Assembly (NCBI GenBank): GCA_036388675.1
Contig: DASVRI010000041.1
Location: 1 to 64,000 of the forward strand
Source of the DNA: DASVUS01 sp036388675
GTDB lineage: Bacteria > Armatimonadota > Abditibacteriia > Abditibacteriales > Abditibacteriaceae
Direction of reading: 5' to 3'
DNA length: 64,000 nucleotides
This document shows positions 48,001-57,058 of this stretch, one piece after another. A program made the position numbers and the translations under genes. The notes beneath the pieces were generated by a model that was given only the letters and a program-made list of their open reading frames with translations, did not search any database and had not been told where the DNA came from. Numbering within the stretch: the stretch's first letter is position 1; each line of letters begins with the position of its first letter.

Positions 48001-51000
48001 ATGTCTATTAATAGCAATATGATTCTGGAGCACACACAGCAGAAGTTAGGGTGGCCAGAGCCTGAAGAGATCTTCACCCCAAAAAACACTGCGCCTCGCC
48101 TGACCGCTGAATTAGCGCAGCAGAAAATTGGACGAGCACTAATAGAACTAAGTGGTGATAAAGCCATTCGCGTCGGGATATTGGCTTCCTCTCCAGATAC
48201 AACTGAGGCCCCTCTGGCCTTGGTTTGCCAATTTTCGAGACCTGCCTCTGTTCAAGTCCTTGTTGAGGCACAGCGTCTTGCATGGAATTTCAGCCGCTCG
48301 CTGTTGCTCATCACGATTGAGCCAACAACAATCCGTAAGTGGTCGTGCTACGAATGCCCCAAACCTATCGAACAGCTATGGCCAAATTTTGAAAGCACGC
48401 CGATTTACGGCCAACAACTTGACGCTAAAGAAACTCCTCAGATTCTCCCTGCCATAGAGTTCGATCCCAACTTAGACAGTTTCTTAAACGAAGAGGACGC
48501 ATTTTCTCTTAGTTGGATTGACTTGCTGACAGGAGCCTTCTTTGATCGAAATGCAGACAGGTTCAAGATTGAAGAGCGTGCTGACCGTGTTTTGCTGGAG
48601 AATCTGCGTGCCGTGCGGAAGCTCCTGCGCGATATGGATTTAGAAGATGATTTTAGTCACGACTTGCTAGCGCGCATTATTTTTGTCCAGTTCCTCTTCG
48701 ACCGTAAGGATTCAAGCGGTCACGCTGCGCTCGATCCAGAAAAATTAGCTGAGCTACAAGCCAATGGAATTCTGAGAGGACGCTACTCAACATTAGCGGA
48801 GATCCTTACCTCGTATGAAGACACTTATGCGTTATTCCGCTGGCTGAATGAGCGATTCAATGGCGATTTGTTTCCTGGCAAGGGCGACACTTCTGATGAA
48901 CGCGAAGATGGATGGGCAAAGGAACAAGGCGCAGTTCGCCCAGAACATCTAAAGCTACTCAGCGAATTCGTCGGTGGAGATTTAGAGATTAAGAAGGGTC
49001 AATATCTCCTATGGCCCCAATACGCTTTTGATGCTATTCCTCTCGAACTGATAAGTAGCATTTATGAAGAGTTCGTTACAGATGCTCAAAGTGCCCATTA
49101 CACACCTGGGCACCTGGTTGATCTGATGCTTGATCGCGTCCTGCCGTGGGATAGTGAGGACTGGAACTTACAAATTCTTGATCCATCGTGTGGCTCAGGT
49201 ATTTTCTTGGTCAAGGCTTACCAGCGTCTTATTCACCGCTGGAAACAGGCTCACTACGGTCAAAACGGTTACAGAGCCGAAATTTCGCCGCCCATTCTGC
49301 GTCAGATTCTTGAGGGCAACCTTTTTGGCGTGGATAACCATCGCAACGCAATTCGTGTAGCCTCATTTAGTCTGTATTTGGCTATGTGCGACGAAATAGA
49401 CCCTCGGTATTATTGGAGTGATGAGGCCCATGTTAGTTTCCCCACCTTACGTGATCGAACGCTTATTTGCCGCGACTTCTTCGATGAGGATGTGTCAGGC
49501 TTTCGCACAGAGAAAGACGCTGGAACTTACCATTTAGTTATTGGCAACCCACCGTGGGGCGACAAAAGCATCAGCCCGGCAGCAAAGGTGTGGGCTGATG
49601 AACATGACTGGCATGTAGCAAATAAGGATTTCGGTGTCTTGTTCGCTGCTAAGGGGATGGAACTCACAAAGCCTAATGGCTCTCTTTGCGTCGTCCAGTC
49701 GGCAGGTGCTCTTCTTTACAATCAGAGTGGGACAGCTCGCGATTTGCAAGCCCGTGTGTTTAACGACTGGAAGAAAATTGAGTGTGTAGTCAATTTAGCT
49801 GCTTTTCGTCCTTTCAAGGATGTACGGGTGCCAACCTGTGTCCTGATTGCTTTGCATCAGGAACCCAATGGGGAACCGTTTTGGTACGAATGCCCAAAGC
49901 CTTCTTACACTCCCGAAGATAAGGGGCGCATAACTGTTGACTTTACCGAAATGCACCTAGTTAGTCCGTCTGAAGTGCTGTCGGAGCCTTGGGTTTGGTC
50001 CGCGCTCATGTGGGGTGGTTCGCGAGACCGCGCCTTACTGAGAAAGGTGAGTTATAACCCATCAGTAACCACCCTAATAAGAAGCAAAAACGATAGCCGT
50101 GAAGGGGTCAATAGGGGAGATCGAAAGAAAGTCCTAGATGGCCGAGAAGCGGTTCGTAAAGGGAAGCCTGCACCTGGTTTACATGTAGCTGACCTACGTG
50201 AGTATCATATTTTAGAATCACCCGCTTTTCCAGAGCAGTCCAAATTAGTTCTTTTTCCTGATAATCTGCCACCAAATACCGATGTAACGGTGGACAGTCG
50301 CGCTTCGTCCAACTTCGATGCTTTTGAGGCTCCTCAATTGCTCATTAAATCTTCTTGGACAAAAGCTAAGAAGAGATTTCAAGCACGTTTAGTCAATCCC
50401 ACTCGTCAGAAGCACGGCGTATTATGCTCCCAAAGCTATGTTTCCGTGCATCTGGCGCCTATGCAGAAAAGTGCCCTAGAAACTGCTTGTCTCGCTTACA
50501 ACAGCAACTGGGCCAACTACTTTTTACTTTTAACGAGCGGGCGCTTCGCCTTTGATCGTTCGGAGCCATTAACCGATGAACTGCGTAAATTGCCGCTCCC
50601 ACTTGCGGATGAAGGCCATAGTTTGGCTTCCAGTAACACGACCAAATTTCGCGATTTGTTCAAAGCTGACGAAGCGGGACAAGAAGTAACGCTTGAAGAT
50701 ATTGATGACGCTGTTTTTGAAGCTTTTGAATTCCAGAAAGCCGAGCGAATACTTATTGAAGACTTGGTCGAGCACACTCTCTCCGGCTACAAAGAGCGTG
50801 ACAAGTCGCTTTCTCGTCGGCCAACTTTACGGCAGTCAGTTCAAGGCGATGAACCCGATCTGCAACGTTACTGTGAAACCTTAGTAGAAACGCTGGCTCA
50901 CAGTTATGGAGCGGACAAAGCCCTTGCCGCACGCATTTGGAGTGAGCAGGAGACTAACCATGCTGCACCACTTCCTATGCGCTACGTTTCGATTATTTTC

Positions 51001-51321
51001 GGGGCTTTTTCTCAGCGCGGCATTCAGATTCATCCTCTGGAACACCAAGAACTAAGGGAGCGAATATCCAACTTACATAGCCACCTTCAAGAACTTCAAG
51101 ATGTTGACGGTTACAATCGTCAGATTCGCGATTACAAACCATTTAGCGAAAATGGCGAGACGGGTCTGATGTTGCATCTTATAAAACCGGACCGATTGCG
51201 CCACTGGACGCGCTCGGCAGCATTGCGTGATGCAGACGAAATCGCGCGCGATTTCTGGACTTTACAAATGGGAAGCAGCACTGCAACCGGGGCAAACGCG
51301 CATGGTGGAGAAGCATATTGA
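48001..51321 (+). CDS. Large N6-adenine DNA methyltransferase (type II/IIG-like or BREX-like)
   Basis: About 1106 residues from ATG at 48001; a TTG at 47989 overlaps the regulator stop by four bases. An N-terminal domain of about 150 residues contains EAQRLAWNFSRSLLLITIEP, a pattern seen in large restriction methylases. A helical region follows (VLLENLRAVRKLLRDMDL, LARIIFVQFLFDRKD). The methyltransferase core has motif I DPSCGSGIFLVKAYQ near 393 and motif IV VIGNPPWG near 515. The C-terminal 500 residues likely include target recognition. The gene is more AT-rich than its surroundings and has no GAGTACTC. Partners suggest a restriction-modification or phage-defence role. Confidence 0.85.
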   Translation: MSINSNMILEHTQQKLGWPEPEEIFTPKNTAPRLTAELAQQKIGRALIELSGDKAIRVGILASSPDTTEAPLALVCQFSRPASVQVLVEAQRLAWNFSRSLLLITIEPTTIRKWSCYECPKPIEQLWPNFESTPIYGQQLDAKETPQILPAIEFDPNLDSFLNEEDAFSLSWIDLLTGAFFDRNADRFKIEERADRVLLENLRAVRKLLRDMDLEDDFSHDLLARIIFVQFLFDRKDSSGHAALDPEKLAELQANGILRGRYSTLAEILTSYEDTYALFRWLNERFNGDLFPGKGDTSDEREDGWAKEQGAVRPEHLKLLSEFVGGDLEIKKGQYLLWPQYAFDAIPLELISSIYEEFVTDAQSAHYTPGHLVDLMLDRVLPWDSEDWNLQILDPSCGSGIFLVKAYQRLIHRWKQAHYGQNGYRAEISPPILRQILEGNLFGVDNHRNAIRVASFSLYLAMCDEIDPRYYWSDEAHVSFPTLRDRTLICRDFFDEDVSGFRTEKDAGTYHLVIGNPPWGDKSISPAAKVWADEHDWHVANKDFGVLFAAKGMELTKPNGSLCVVQSAGALLYNQSGTARDLQARVFNDWKKIECVVNLAAFRPFKDVRVPTCVLIALHQEPNGEPFWYECPKPSYTPEDKGRITVDFTEMHLVSPSEVLSEPWVWSALMWGGSRDRALLRKVSYNPSVTTLIRSKNDSREGVNRGDRKKVLDGREAVRKGKPAPGLHVADLREYHILESPAFPEQSKLVLFPDNLPPNTDVTVDSRASSNFDAFEAPQLLIKSSWTKAKKRFQARLVNPTRQKHGVLCSQSYVSVHLAPMQKSALETACLAYNSNWANYFLLLTSGRFAFDRSEPLTDELRKLPLPLADEGHSLASSNTTKFRDLFKADEAGQEVTLEDIDDAVFEAFEFQKAERILIEDLVEHTLSGYKERDKSLSRRPTLRQSVQGDEPDLQRYCETLVETLAHSYGADKALAARIWSEQETNHAAPLPMRYVSIIFGAFSQRGIQIHPLEHQELRERISNLHSHLQELQDVDGYNRQIRDYKPFSENGETGLMLHLIKPDRLRHWTRSAALRDADEIARDFWTLQMGSSTATGANAHGGEAY

Positions 51322-52022
51322 GACGCCCCACTCTGTTGGAAGCCTTCTACGGTGCTCCGGTTGAAGCACAGTTCATCGCCCGAACGTGGACTCCTCACCT
51401 TGTGCAGCAGATGGTAAGTGCTGTTTGGGCTGGCTACAATGACTTACAGGAAGAAATACTTTCTCATATTGATTGGGAGCAGAGATTTGAGAACTTGGAA
51501 CGAGGTCTTACTGAGCAATTGGAGCGCTGCATAGGACGTCGTTTAGATGCTAACCTCGTAGTTTACATTGGCCACTCTCAGGGAGAAGAAGAGACACGAG
51601 CCTCAGCAAAGGCACAACCACCTACCTACGATTTAGCCTTCATTCTCCACGCCGATATGCGTCTTCGTTGGCCTTTGGAGGCTAAAGTCCTCCAATCAGA
51701 TGCTAACACTATCACTAATTTGGGGGATTACATTAAAACCTTTCAAGAGCGATTGATGAGTTGCCAGTATGCTCCTTTCTCATCCAGTGGAGCGATGCTC
51801 GGCTATCTTAAAAGTGGTGATGCGAACACCGCACTGGACCGTTTGGCGCTCCGCTTGCCTGCAATAATGACAGCACATCCTGCATTTCCGACCCGCGCAC
51901 ACCGCACATCAGACCACACGCGGGAAGTAGCGCCAGAAAAGCCCTATCCCGCACAGTTTCAATGCCACCACATGATGATGCCGCTAAGTCAGCAGAATAA
52001 CTCAGTAGTAGATCAACAGTAA
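51318..52022 (+). CDS. Putative PD-(D/E)XK nuclease partner of the methyltransferase
   Basis: 234 residues starting TTG, overlapping the methyltransferase stop by four bases (TTGA), so translation is coupled. The N-terminal half is helical. A candidate PD-(D/E)XK core is D105 in PTYDLAFIL and E121-x-K123 in LRWPLEAKVL, followed by DANTITNLGDYIKTFQERL. That spacing and the hydrophobic strands around it fit restriction-like nucleases. I do not recognise a named family. If real, it would be the cleaving subunit of this system. The C-terminal 50 residues contain FQCHHMMMPL. Confidence 0.65.
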   Translation: MRRPTLLEAFYGAPVEAQFIARTWTPHLVQQMVSAVWAGYNDLQEEILSHIDWEQRFENLERGLTEQLERCIGRRLDANLVVYIGHSQGEEETRASAKAQPPTYDLAFILHADMRLRWPLEAKVLQSDANTITNLGDYIKTFQERLMSCQYAPFSSSGAMLGYLKSGDANTALDRLALRLPAIMTAHPAFPTRAHRTSDHTREVAPEKPYPAQFQCHHMMMPLSQQNNSVVDQQ

Positions 52023-52048
52023 CAAAACTAGGCCATGCAGCCATATAG

Positions 52049-52186
52049 CTACACACTACCCACGAGTGCAGCCTTCAGCCGCTTCTTCGCCAGCGCGACG
52101 TAATCTTTGTCGATTTCGATGCCGATGCAGCGGCGGTCGAGGTCGCGCGCCACGATGGCTTTGAAGAAGTCGCGGCGCCACCATTG
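52049..52186 (-). pseudogene. C-terminal remnant of a DNA methyltransferase gene
   Basis: The minus strand encodes AIVARDLDRRCIGIEIDKDY and VALAKKRLKAALVGSV followed by a stop. This matches the end of the intact methyltransferase at 53456-54304 almost residue for residue. Everything upstream of the AIVARD segment, including the catalytic and cofactor motifs, is missing and replaced by unrelated sequence. It looks like a scar of duplication followed by deletion or replacement. Confidence 0.8.
52077..52159. repeat. 83-bp direct repeat, copy 1
   Basis: This segment aligns with 53541-53623 over 83 bases with two mismatches by eye, at a constant offset of 1464. Both copies encode the same methyltransferase C-terminal segment on the minus strand. 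Together they flank the AAA ATPase gene. Confidence 0.9.
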
Positions 52187-52193
52187 TGCCGTT

Positions 52194-53386
52194 TCAGTCC
52201 CGCCAATCGTCGCCGGGCATGATGCGGCGCATGAATTCGTCGAACAACGGAACGGTAAATGCGGTGTCGCCGTGGTTCGGACTCCAGATCATGCCTTTAG
52301 CGATCAACTGGCTCCGCGTCGGGGCTAAGGAAGTCACGCTGCGCTTTAACTTTTCTGCAATATCGCCGGAGCGGTGCGGCCCCTGTCCAAGTTCGGCCAT
52401 TGCGCGCAGATACCTTTTCTCCACCGGAGTGAGCCGATCGAATCGCACACGGAAGAAACTCTCGTCAAGCGCGGCCACTGCCTCGCGCGATGCCTGTTCG
52501 ACATCCTGGCGCGTGAGTTGGGTGAGGCGTCCGCTACGTCCCACGCGTGTTTGCCCCACTCCTGAAGAAAGTAAGGATAGCCCTGCGTCTCCTGCACGAT
52601 AAGGTTTAACGCGTCGTGCTCGACCTCCACGTCCTGATCGGCAGCGGGTTTAGCAATCGCCGTGTTCGCATCAGCCGGGGCGAGTGGGCCGATTTCTGGG
52701 AAGTCGAAAAGGCGCTCCGCGTAAGACTTGGCTCGTCCCATACGTCCCCGGAGTTGAGGCAGACCCGCGCCCACCATTACGACCGGAAGACGACGCTGCG
52801 CAGTGCGATGGAGTGCCGTAATAAGCGCCGCCAGTTGCTCTTCCGGAACATACTGGAGTTCATCAACAAATAGCACCAGAGCCGTATTGGCCTTCTGTGC
52901 AGCCGCGCCGGCGGCCTCCAGCAAAGCCTGTAAGTCGTGCTCCAGATCACCGTTATCGGCCAAGCCTGGCTCCGCTTCAAAATCGAAGCCGACTTCAATG
53001 TCCTCATACTTGAGTTTGAGCGACTGTGCAAAACCCCGCAAAGCTCTCAGAGCACGTTGAGCCAACTCCTTGGCTTGCTCATTCCGCGACAGGCGTAACA
53101 GGGCCAGGCGCAGTTGTGGTGCGAGAATCGCCGGCAGGGAACGGCCTTCGGGCGCTTCAATGCGCACAGTGTGCATTCCTGCAGCCTCGGCATCGTCTCG
53201 CATACGGTCGAGCAACACCGTTTTACCCACGCCACGCAGACCGACCATCAGCACGCTTTTGGTTTGATAGCCGCGACGCACTCTCTCGATGGCCACGCGA
53301 ACCGTCTCACGCAGCTTGTCTCGACCGGCTAACTCTGGTGGCGAACAACCTGCACCGGGAGCGAAGGGGTTGGTGACGGGATCCAT
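52194..53386 (-). pseudogene. AAA ATPase gene with an apparent frameshift
   Basis: The 5' frame (53386 to about 52530) encodes PFAPGAGCSPPELAGRDKL, Walker A GLRGVGKT (49-56), Walker B LVLFVDELQ (D175, E176), and VVMVGAGLPQLRGRMGRAKSYAERLF. After AWDVADASP it loses homology. The natural continuation (TRQDVEQASREAVAALDESFF, then a winged-helix-like tail ending MPGDDWRD) is in another frame running to 52194. A single indel near 52515-52540 explains this. The family is an AAA ATPase with N-terminal PFAPGAG motif, function unknown. It could be a real pseudogene or a sequence error. It lies between the two 83-bp repeats. Confidence 0.75.
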
Positions 53387-53455
53387 AACACGTATTTTAT
53401 ACAGATATTACAAAGTTTACAAATATTCTATAAACCTTCTAAACTCTGTATATTC

Positions 53456-54304
53456 CTATATATTCTTGTATACGCTACCTAAATCGTCATTAGTTCCTGG
53501 TGAAGCTTTGACTCCCGCGTCAACTATTCTCATAGTCTTGAGCCGCTTCTTCGCCAACGCGACGTAATCTTTCTCGATTTCGATGCCGATGCAGCGGCGG
53601 TCGAGGTCGCGCGCCACGATGGCCGTGGTGCCGGAGCCGAGAAACGGGTCGAGGATGAGGCCGCCGGGGGCGCTGCTCGATTGCACGATGCGCTCGATGA
53701 GGGCGCGCGGCTTTTGCGAGGGGTGGCCGCATTTCTCTTTCGAGGCGCCTTTGAGCGACGGGATGCGCCACACGTTCGTGGCGTATTTGCCTTTTTGCAG
53801 GTGCTCGCGGCGGGCAGCGCGGTCTTTGTAGCGCTTGTCGCGCATGTAGACGGAAACGGTGGCGTCGTCGTAAGGTTCGCGCACGGCGTCTTTGTTGAAG
53901 GCGACGGCGCCTTCCTTGCGCAGCACGAGAATCATTTCGTAGGCGGGTGTGAAGGAGTCACGCCGGTCGTAGCCCACCACGCGGTCCCAAATGATGAGGT
54001 CGTGGAACTGCCACTGCCGCGCCGCCTGTGACATCAGGTGCAGCATGACGTGCTCGCGCTTGCCAAGTTGGCCGAAGCAATAAAGCAGACCGCCCGGCAC
54101 GAGTACTCGCATCGCGGCTTCGACCCACTGCATCGTCCACGTTAAGTACTCGTCTTCGCTTTGCCACTGCGTGTCCCAGCCCTCGCCCAACAGCACGTTG
54201 AAATAAGGCGGGTCGGCGACCACAAGGCGCGCCGAATCGTCCTTGAGCTTGCCCATCTCCTGAATGCAGTCACCACAGATTATCTTAATGCGCCTTTGGG
54301 GCAT
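53456..54304 (-). CDS. DNA adenine/cytosine-N4 methyltransferase, apparently without a partner nuclease
   Basis: 282 residues from ATG at 54304 (MPQRRIKIICGDC); a TTG at 54337 adds eleven. The catalytic motif IV VVADPPYFNV is near 38, and the cofactor motif I LDPFLGSGTTAIVARDLDRRCIGIE is near 225-250. This order (IV before I) is the beta class, which includes CcrM-like enzymes and many type II methylases. No cognate endonuclease is next to it, so it may be an orphan methylase or a relic of a restriction system. Its C-terminal segment is duplicated at 52049-52186. It carries one CGAGTACTCG, the first after the 6.8-kb gap. Confidence 0.88.
   Translation of the reverse strand: MPQRRIKIICGDCIQEMGKLKDDSARLVVADPPYFNVLLGEGWDTQWQSEDEYLTWTMQWVEAAMRVLVPGGLLYCFGQLGKREHVMLHLMSQAARQWQFHDLIIWDRVVGYDRRDSFTPAYEMILVLRKEGAVAFNKDAVREPYDDATVSVYMRDKRYKDRAARREHLQKGKYATNVWRIPSLKGASKEKCGHPSQKPRALIERIVQSSSAPGGLILDPFLGSGTTAIVARDLDRRCIGIEIEKDYVALAKKRLKTMRIVDAGVKASPGTNDDLGSVYKNI
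53541..53623. repeat. 83-bp direct repeat, copy 2
   Basis: Partner of 52077-52159, in the same orientation and within the 3' part of the intact methyltransferase gene. Confidence 0.9.
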
Positions 54305-54452
54305 GAAACGGTTCCTCGTGGGTTTCTCATGCTCCAATGTACATCATTTGCATCACGGTGTACAGCGGCAAACGGAAGTGACACAGTGAAGCGAGCTGGC
54401 GAGTGAACGGAAGCGGTGTAATCGGTCGGCGCAGTGATTTGTTCTGCCGTTG

Positions 54453-54839
54453 TTAGCTTGTGGTCACTACGGGATACGCTGTGATTGCCGCATCGACCGT
54501 GATAATGGTCAGGCCGTGTTGCAATGCCTGGCAGATGAGAACGCGATCAAACGGGTCACGATGCAAAGCTGGTAATTTGGGTAAGAAGCCAATCGTTGCC
54601 TCATCTATGCCCAGACTTGAAATGCGATGATTCTGTCGCTGGAGGGGCAAATACGTTTCGGGCGACTGCGGCAATGGCAACTTGCCTAACTGATGCTTGA
54701 CAACGGCTTCCCAGACCGAAGCCACACTCAAGTAAACGTGATAATTGGGGTCGGTGATGTAAGCCTGAGCCGTAGCAGACAGCCTTGAATCGCCGCTGAT
54801 GAACCACAAGAAGATGTGGGTGTCGAGCAGAAATCTCAT
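54453..54839 (-). CDS. PIN-domain toxin (VapC type)
   Basis: 128 residues with the PIN pattern MRFLLDTHIFLWFISGD (first acidic residue D6), a SVASVWEAVVK middle motif, HRDPFDRVLICQALQHGLTIITVD with the later acidic residues, and a short tail. VapC toxins are Mg-dependent RNases that often cut tRNA. The gene starts inside the stop of the antitoxin gene (ATGA overlap). The pair marks the right part of the defence-like region. Confidence 0.9.
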   Translation of the reverse strand: MRFLLDTHIFLWFISGDSRLSATAQAYITDPNYHVYLSVASVWEAVVKHQLGKLPLPQSPETYLPLQRQNHRISSLGIDEATIGFLPKLPALHRDPFDRVLICQALQHGLTIITVDAAITAYPVVTTS

Positions 54840-55075
54840 TGGCCCGCAAAGGTATCCACAATGTCATCCGGCAACGGCGCGTCAAAGTCATCGGGCACCA
54901 CGAACTCACCGGCGCACAATCCAGATGGACGCGGTTCATGTGCAACCTGCATGATTGGCTTGAGTTCCGCCACCGGCTCATCGGCTTGCGTAATGACCAG
55001 CGTTTCGCCCGTTTGAACCAAACGCAGGTAATTTGGCAGATCCTTCTGCATCTCATCTGCACTAATAGTTACCAT
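54836..55075 (-). CDS. Phd/YefM-type antitoxin
   Basis: 79 residues from ATG at 55075 (MVTISADEMQKDLPNYLRLVQTG, then LVITQADEPVAELKPI), the N-terminal DNA-binding fold of Phd/YefM antitoxins. The C-terminal half (VVPDDFDAPLPDDIVDTF) is the usual disordered toxin-wrapping tail. It is translationally coupled to the PIN toxin. A longer frame up to 55171 has no family support. It likely autorepresses the operon with the toxin. Confidence 0.88.
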   Translation of the reverse strand: MVTISADEMQKDLPNYLRLVQTGETLVITQADEPVAELKPIMQVAHEPRPSGLCAGEFVVPDDFDAPLPDDIVDTFAGQ

Positions 55076-55157
55076 GCCTAAAAGTGTAGCACACACAGCC
55101 CAGCGCGGCGGCAGAACACGCTGGACAGCGGCGCGCCTGCGAGTACTCGCGAAAAGC

Positions 55158-55193
55158 ACAACGCCCGCCACTCTTGCGAATGGCGGGCGTTGT
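55158..55193 (-). terminator. Hairpin terminator downstream of the flotillin gene
   Basis: ACAACGCCCGCCA (55158-55170) pairs exactly with 55181-55193 across ten bases. On the minus strand it follows the flotillin stop by 18 bases, with a modest T content in the tail (GTTGTGCTTTTC). A CGAGTACTCG lies ten bases beyond it. Confidence 0.75.
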
Positions 55194-55211
55194 TGGTGAA
55201 CGACGGGACAT

Positions 55212-56990
55212 TTACGACACGCCGTTGGTGCTACCGTCCGACACGTGCGGCTTCGGGCGGGCGATGCCGTCCTGCACGACCGGGCGCACCGGCTGGTCGA
55301 TACTGCCCATTATGCTGCCGGTGACACCGTTGGTGATGCTGTTGATGTCAGAGCCGTCGATGCCGATCTCCTTCATCAGGCTGTCCACCAGCGGGGCCTG
55401 CGCGCGGTAGCGCAGCGCGCTGTTGACCATTTCGTCGGCCAGGCTGCCGTTGCCATGACTTGCGCCAGCCGTGCCGTTGACGCCGTTCATCGGAGCGCCC
55501 TGCGCGCCACCCAGACCGTTGACCTGCAAGATCTTGATGGCGTCGATTTGCTCCATCGGCTTCACGCTTTCGCGGATGATGTCGGGCAAAGCGGTGATCA
55601 AAGCCTGCTTGATCAGCATCGCCATGCTTTCGGGCGACATGGTGTTGACCGCCTCGTTGATGGCGCGCTTGCCTTCGGCTTCCACCGAATAGCGGGCCGC
55701 AGCGGCTTCGGCACGCAGCTTTTCGGCGTCGGCTTCGCCTTCAGCCGCGATACGTAGGGCCGAGGCGCGATCTTCCGAAGCGCGCTTTTCGGCTTCGGCG
55801 GCGACGGTTACGCCAATCGCCTGGCGCTGCGCCTGCTTGGTCGCTTCCACCAGATCAATCGACTTCTGGCGCTCGGCGATTTCGGTGGCACGCGCGGTGG
55901 CGATTTGCTCTTCGGCTTTAGCGGCCAGAGCACGTGCTTCGTCGGCCAGGGCCTGCGCTTGCGACTGCTCACGCGTCTTTTCGGCAATGGCGATAGCCTT
56001 GTCCTGCTCCGCCATCTCGACGGCTTTGGCGCGGGCGATCTCGCGCTCTTTCAACAGACGCTGCGCTTCGATCTGCTTTTCCTGCACGTTGCGGTCGAGG
56101 TCGATCTGCGCCTGGTCGACCACCTGTTTGGCCGTGATTTCGCCCTGACGCGTTTCCTGCTCACGCTGGGCACGCTGCAAGGCGATTTCGGTTGTCTGCG
56201 CGGCCTTGCGAATCTCGATTTCGCGCTGCTGTTCAAGCAACGCGTATTCGGCTTCGCGCTGCACCAGCAATTGCTGCTGGCGTGCTTCCAGGTTCTTACG
56301 TGCGACTTCGATTTCCGTGTCGCGCTCGATGACGTTGCGCTGCTTGCGACGCATCTCGATTTCTTCGGTCAGCTTGGTCAAGCCCTGCGCGTCGAAGGCG
56401 TTGTTCGGGTTGAAGAAGTCGCGGCTGGTCTGGTCGAGAGCGGTCAGCGACACAGTTTCCAACTCCAAGCCGTTCTTCATCAAGTCGCCCGTGACGGCGC
56501 TTTGCACTTTCTGCACGAAGTCGGAGCGCATTTCGTGCAGCTCTTCCATGCTCATCTCGGCAGCGACCGAACGCAAGGCATCGACGAATTTACCTTCCAC
56601 CAGCTCTTTGAGTTCGAGCGGCTTGAGGGTTTTCTGGCCCAGCGTCTGCGCCGCATCAGCGATGGCCTCGGTCGTCGGCTTGACGCGCACATAGAACTCG
56701 GCTTGCACATCGACGCGCATACGATCCTTCGTGATGAGCGCCTGTTCACGCGAACGCTGCACTTCCAGGCGCAGGGTGTTCATGTTGACCCAGATGACAT
56801 CATGCAAGACCGGCAACACGAGAGCGCCACCGTTCATGATGACCTTCTGACCGCTGAAGCCGGTGCGCACAAACGAAGTCTCTTTGGTGGCGCGCCGATA
56901 CAGCCGCGACACGATCAGGCCCATAGTGACGATGCCGGCTAAAACCGCCGCAGCGATCACACCAACGACAATCAACGATTCTGAACCCAT
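55212..56990 (-). CDS. Flotillin-like SPFH protein (YqiK/FloT type)
   Basis: 592 residues. An N-terminal membrane helix (about 5-28) anchors it. The SPFH/band-7 domain spans about 40-210 (FVRTGFSGQKVIMNGGALVLPVLHDVIWVNM, then TKDRMRVDVQAEFYVRV). A long Ala/Glu-rich coiled coil (about 225-440) with repeated EIARAKA-type segments follows, then a flotillin C-terminal region and an Asn/Gly-rich tail. Flotillins organise ordered membrane microdomains. The neighbouring upstream gene is the YqiJ-like partner usually paired with YqiK. Confidence 0.93.
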   Translation of the reverse strand: MGSESLIVVGVIAAAVLAGIVTMGLIVSRLYRRATKETSFVRTGFSGQKVIMNGGALVLPVLHDVIWVNMNTLRLEVQRSREQALITKDRMRVDVQAEFYVRVKPTTEAIADAAQTLGQKTLKPLELKELVEGKFVDALRSVAAEMSMEELHEMRSDFVQKVQSAVTGDLMKNGLELETVSLTALDQTSRDFFNPNNAFDAQGLTKLTEEIEMRRKQRNVIERDTEIEVARKNLEARQQQLLVQREAEYALLEQQREIEIRKAAQTTEIALQRAQREQETRQGEITAKQVVDQAQIDLDRNVQEKQIEAQRLLKEREIARAKAVEMAEQDKAIAIAEKTREQSQAQALADEARALAAKAEEQIATARATEIAERQKSIDLVEATKQAQRQAIGVTVAAEAEKRASEDRASALRIAAEGEADAEKLRAEAAAARYSVEAEGKRAINEAVNTMSPESMAMLIKQALITALPDIIRESVKPMEQIDAIKILQVNGLGGAQGAPMNGVNGTAGASHGNGSLADEMVNSALRYRAQAPLVDSLMKEIGIDGSDINSITNGVTGSIMGSIDQPVRPVVQDGIARPKPHVSDGSTNGVS

Positions 56991-57058
56991 GTCTCTTCTT
57001 TTCCCTTCTCCGCATAAGGGGCGGAGAACCCTACATTAAATTGAGTATGGATGAGTAC

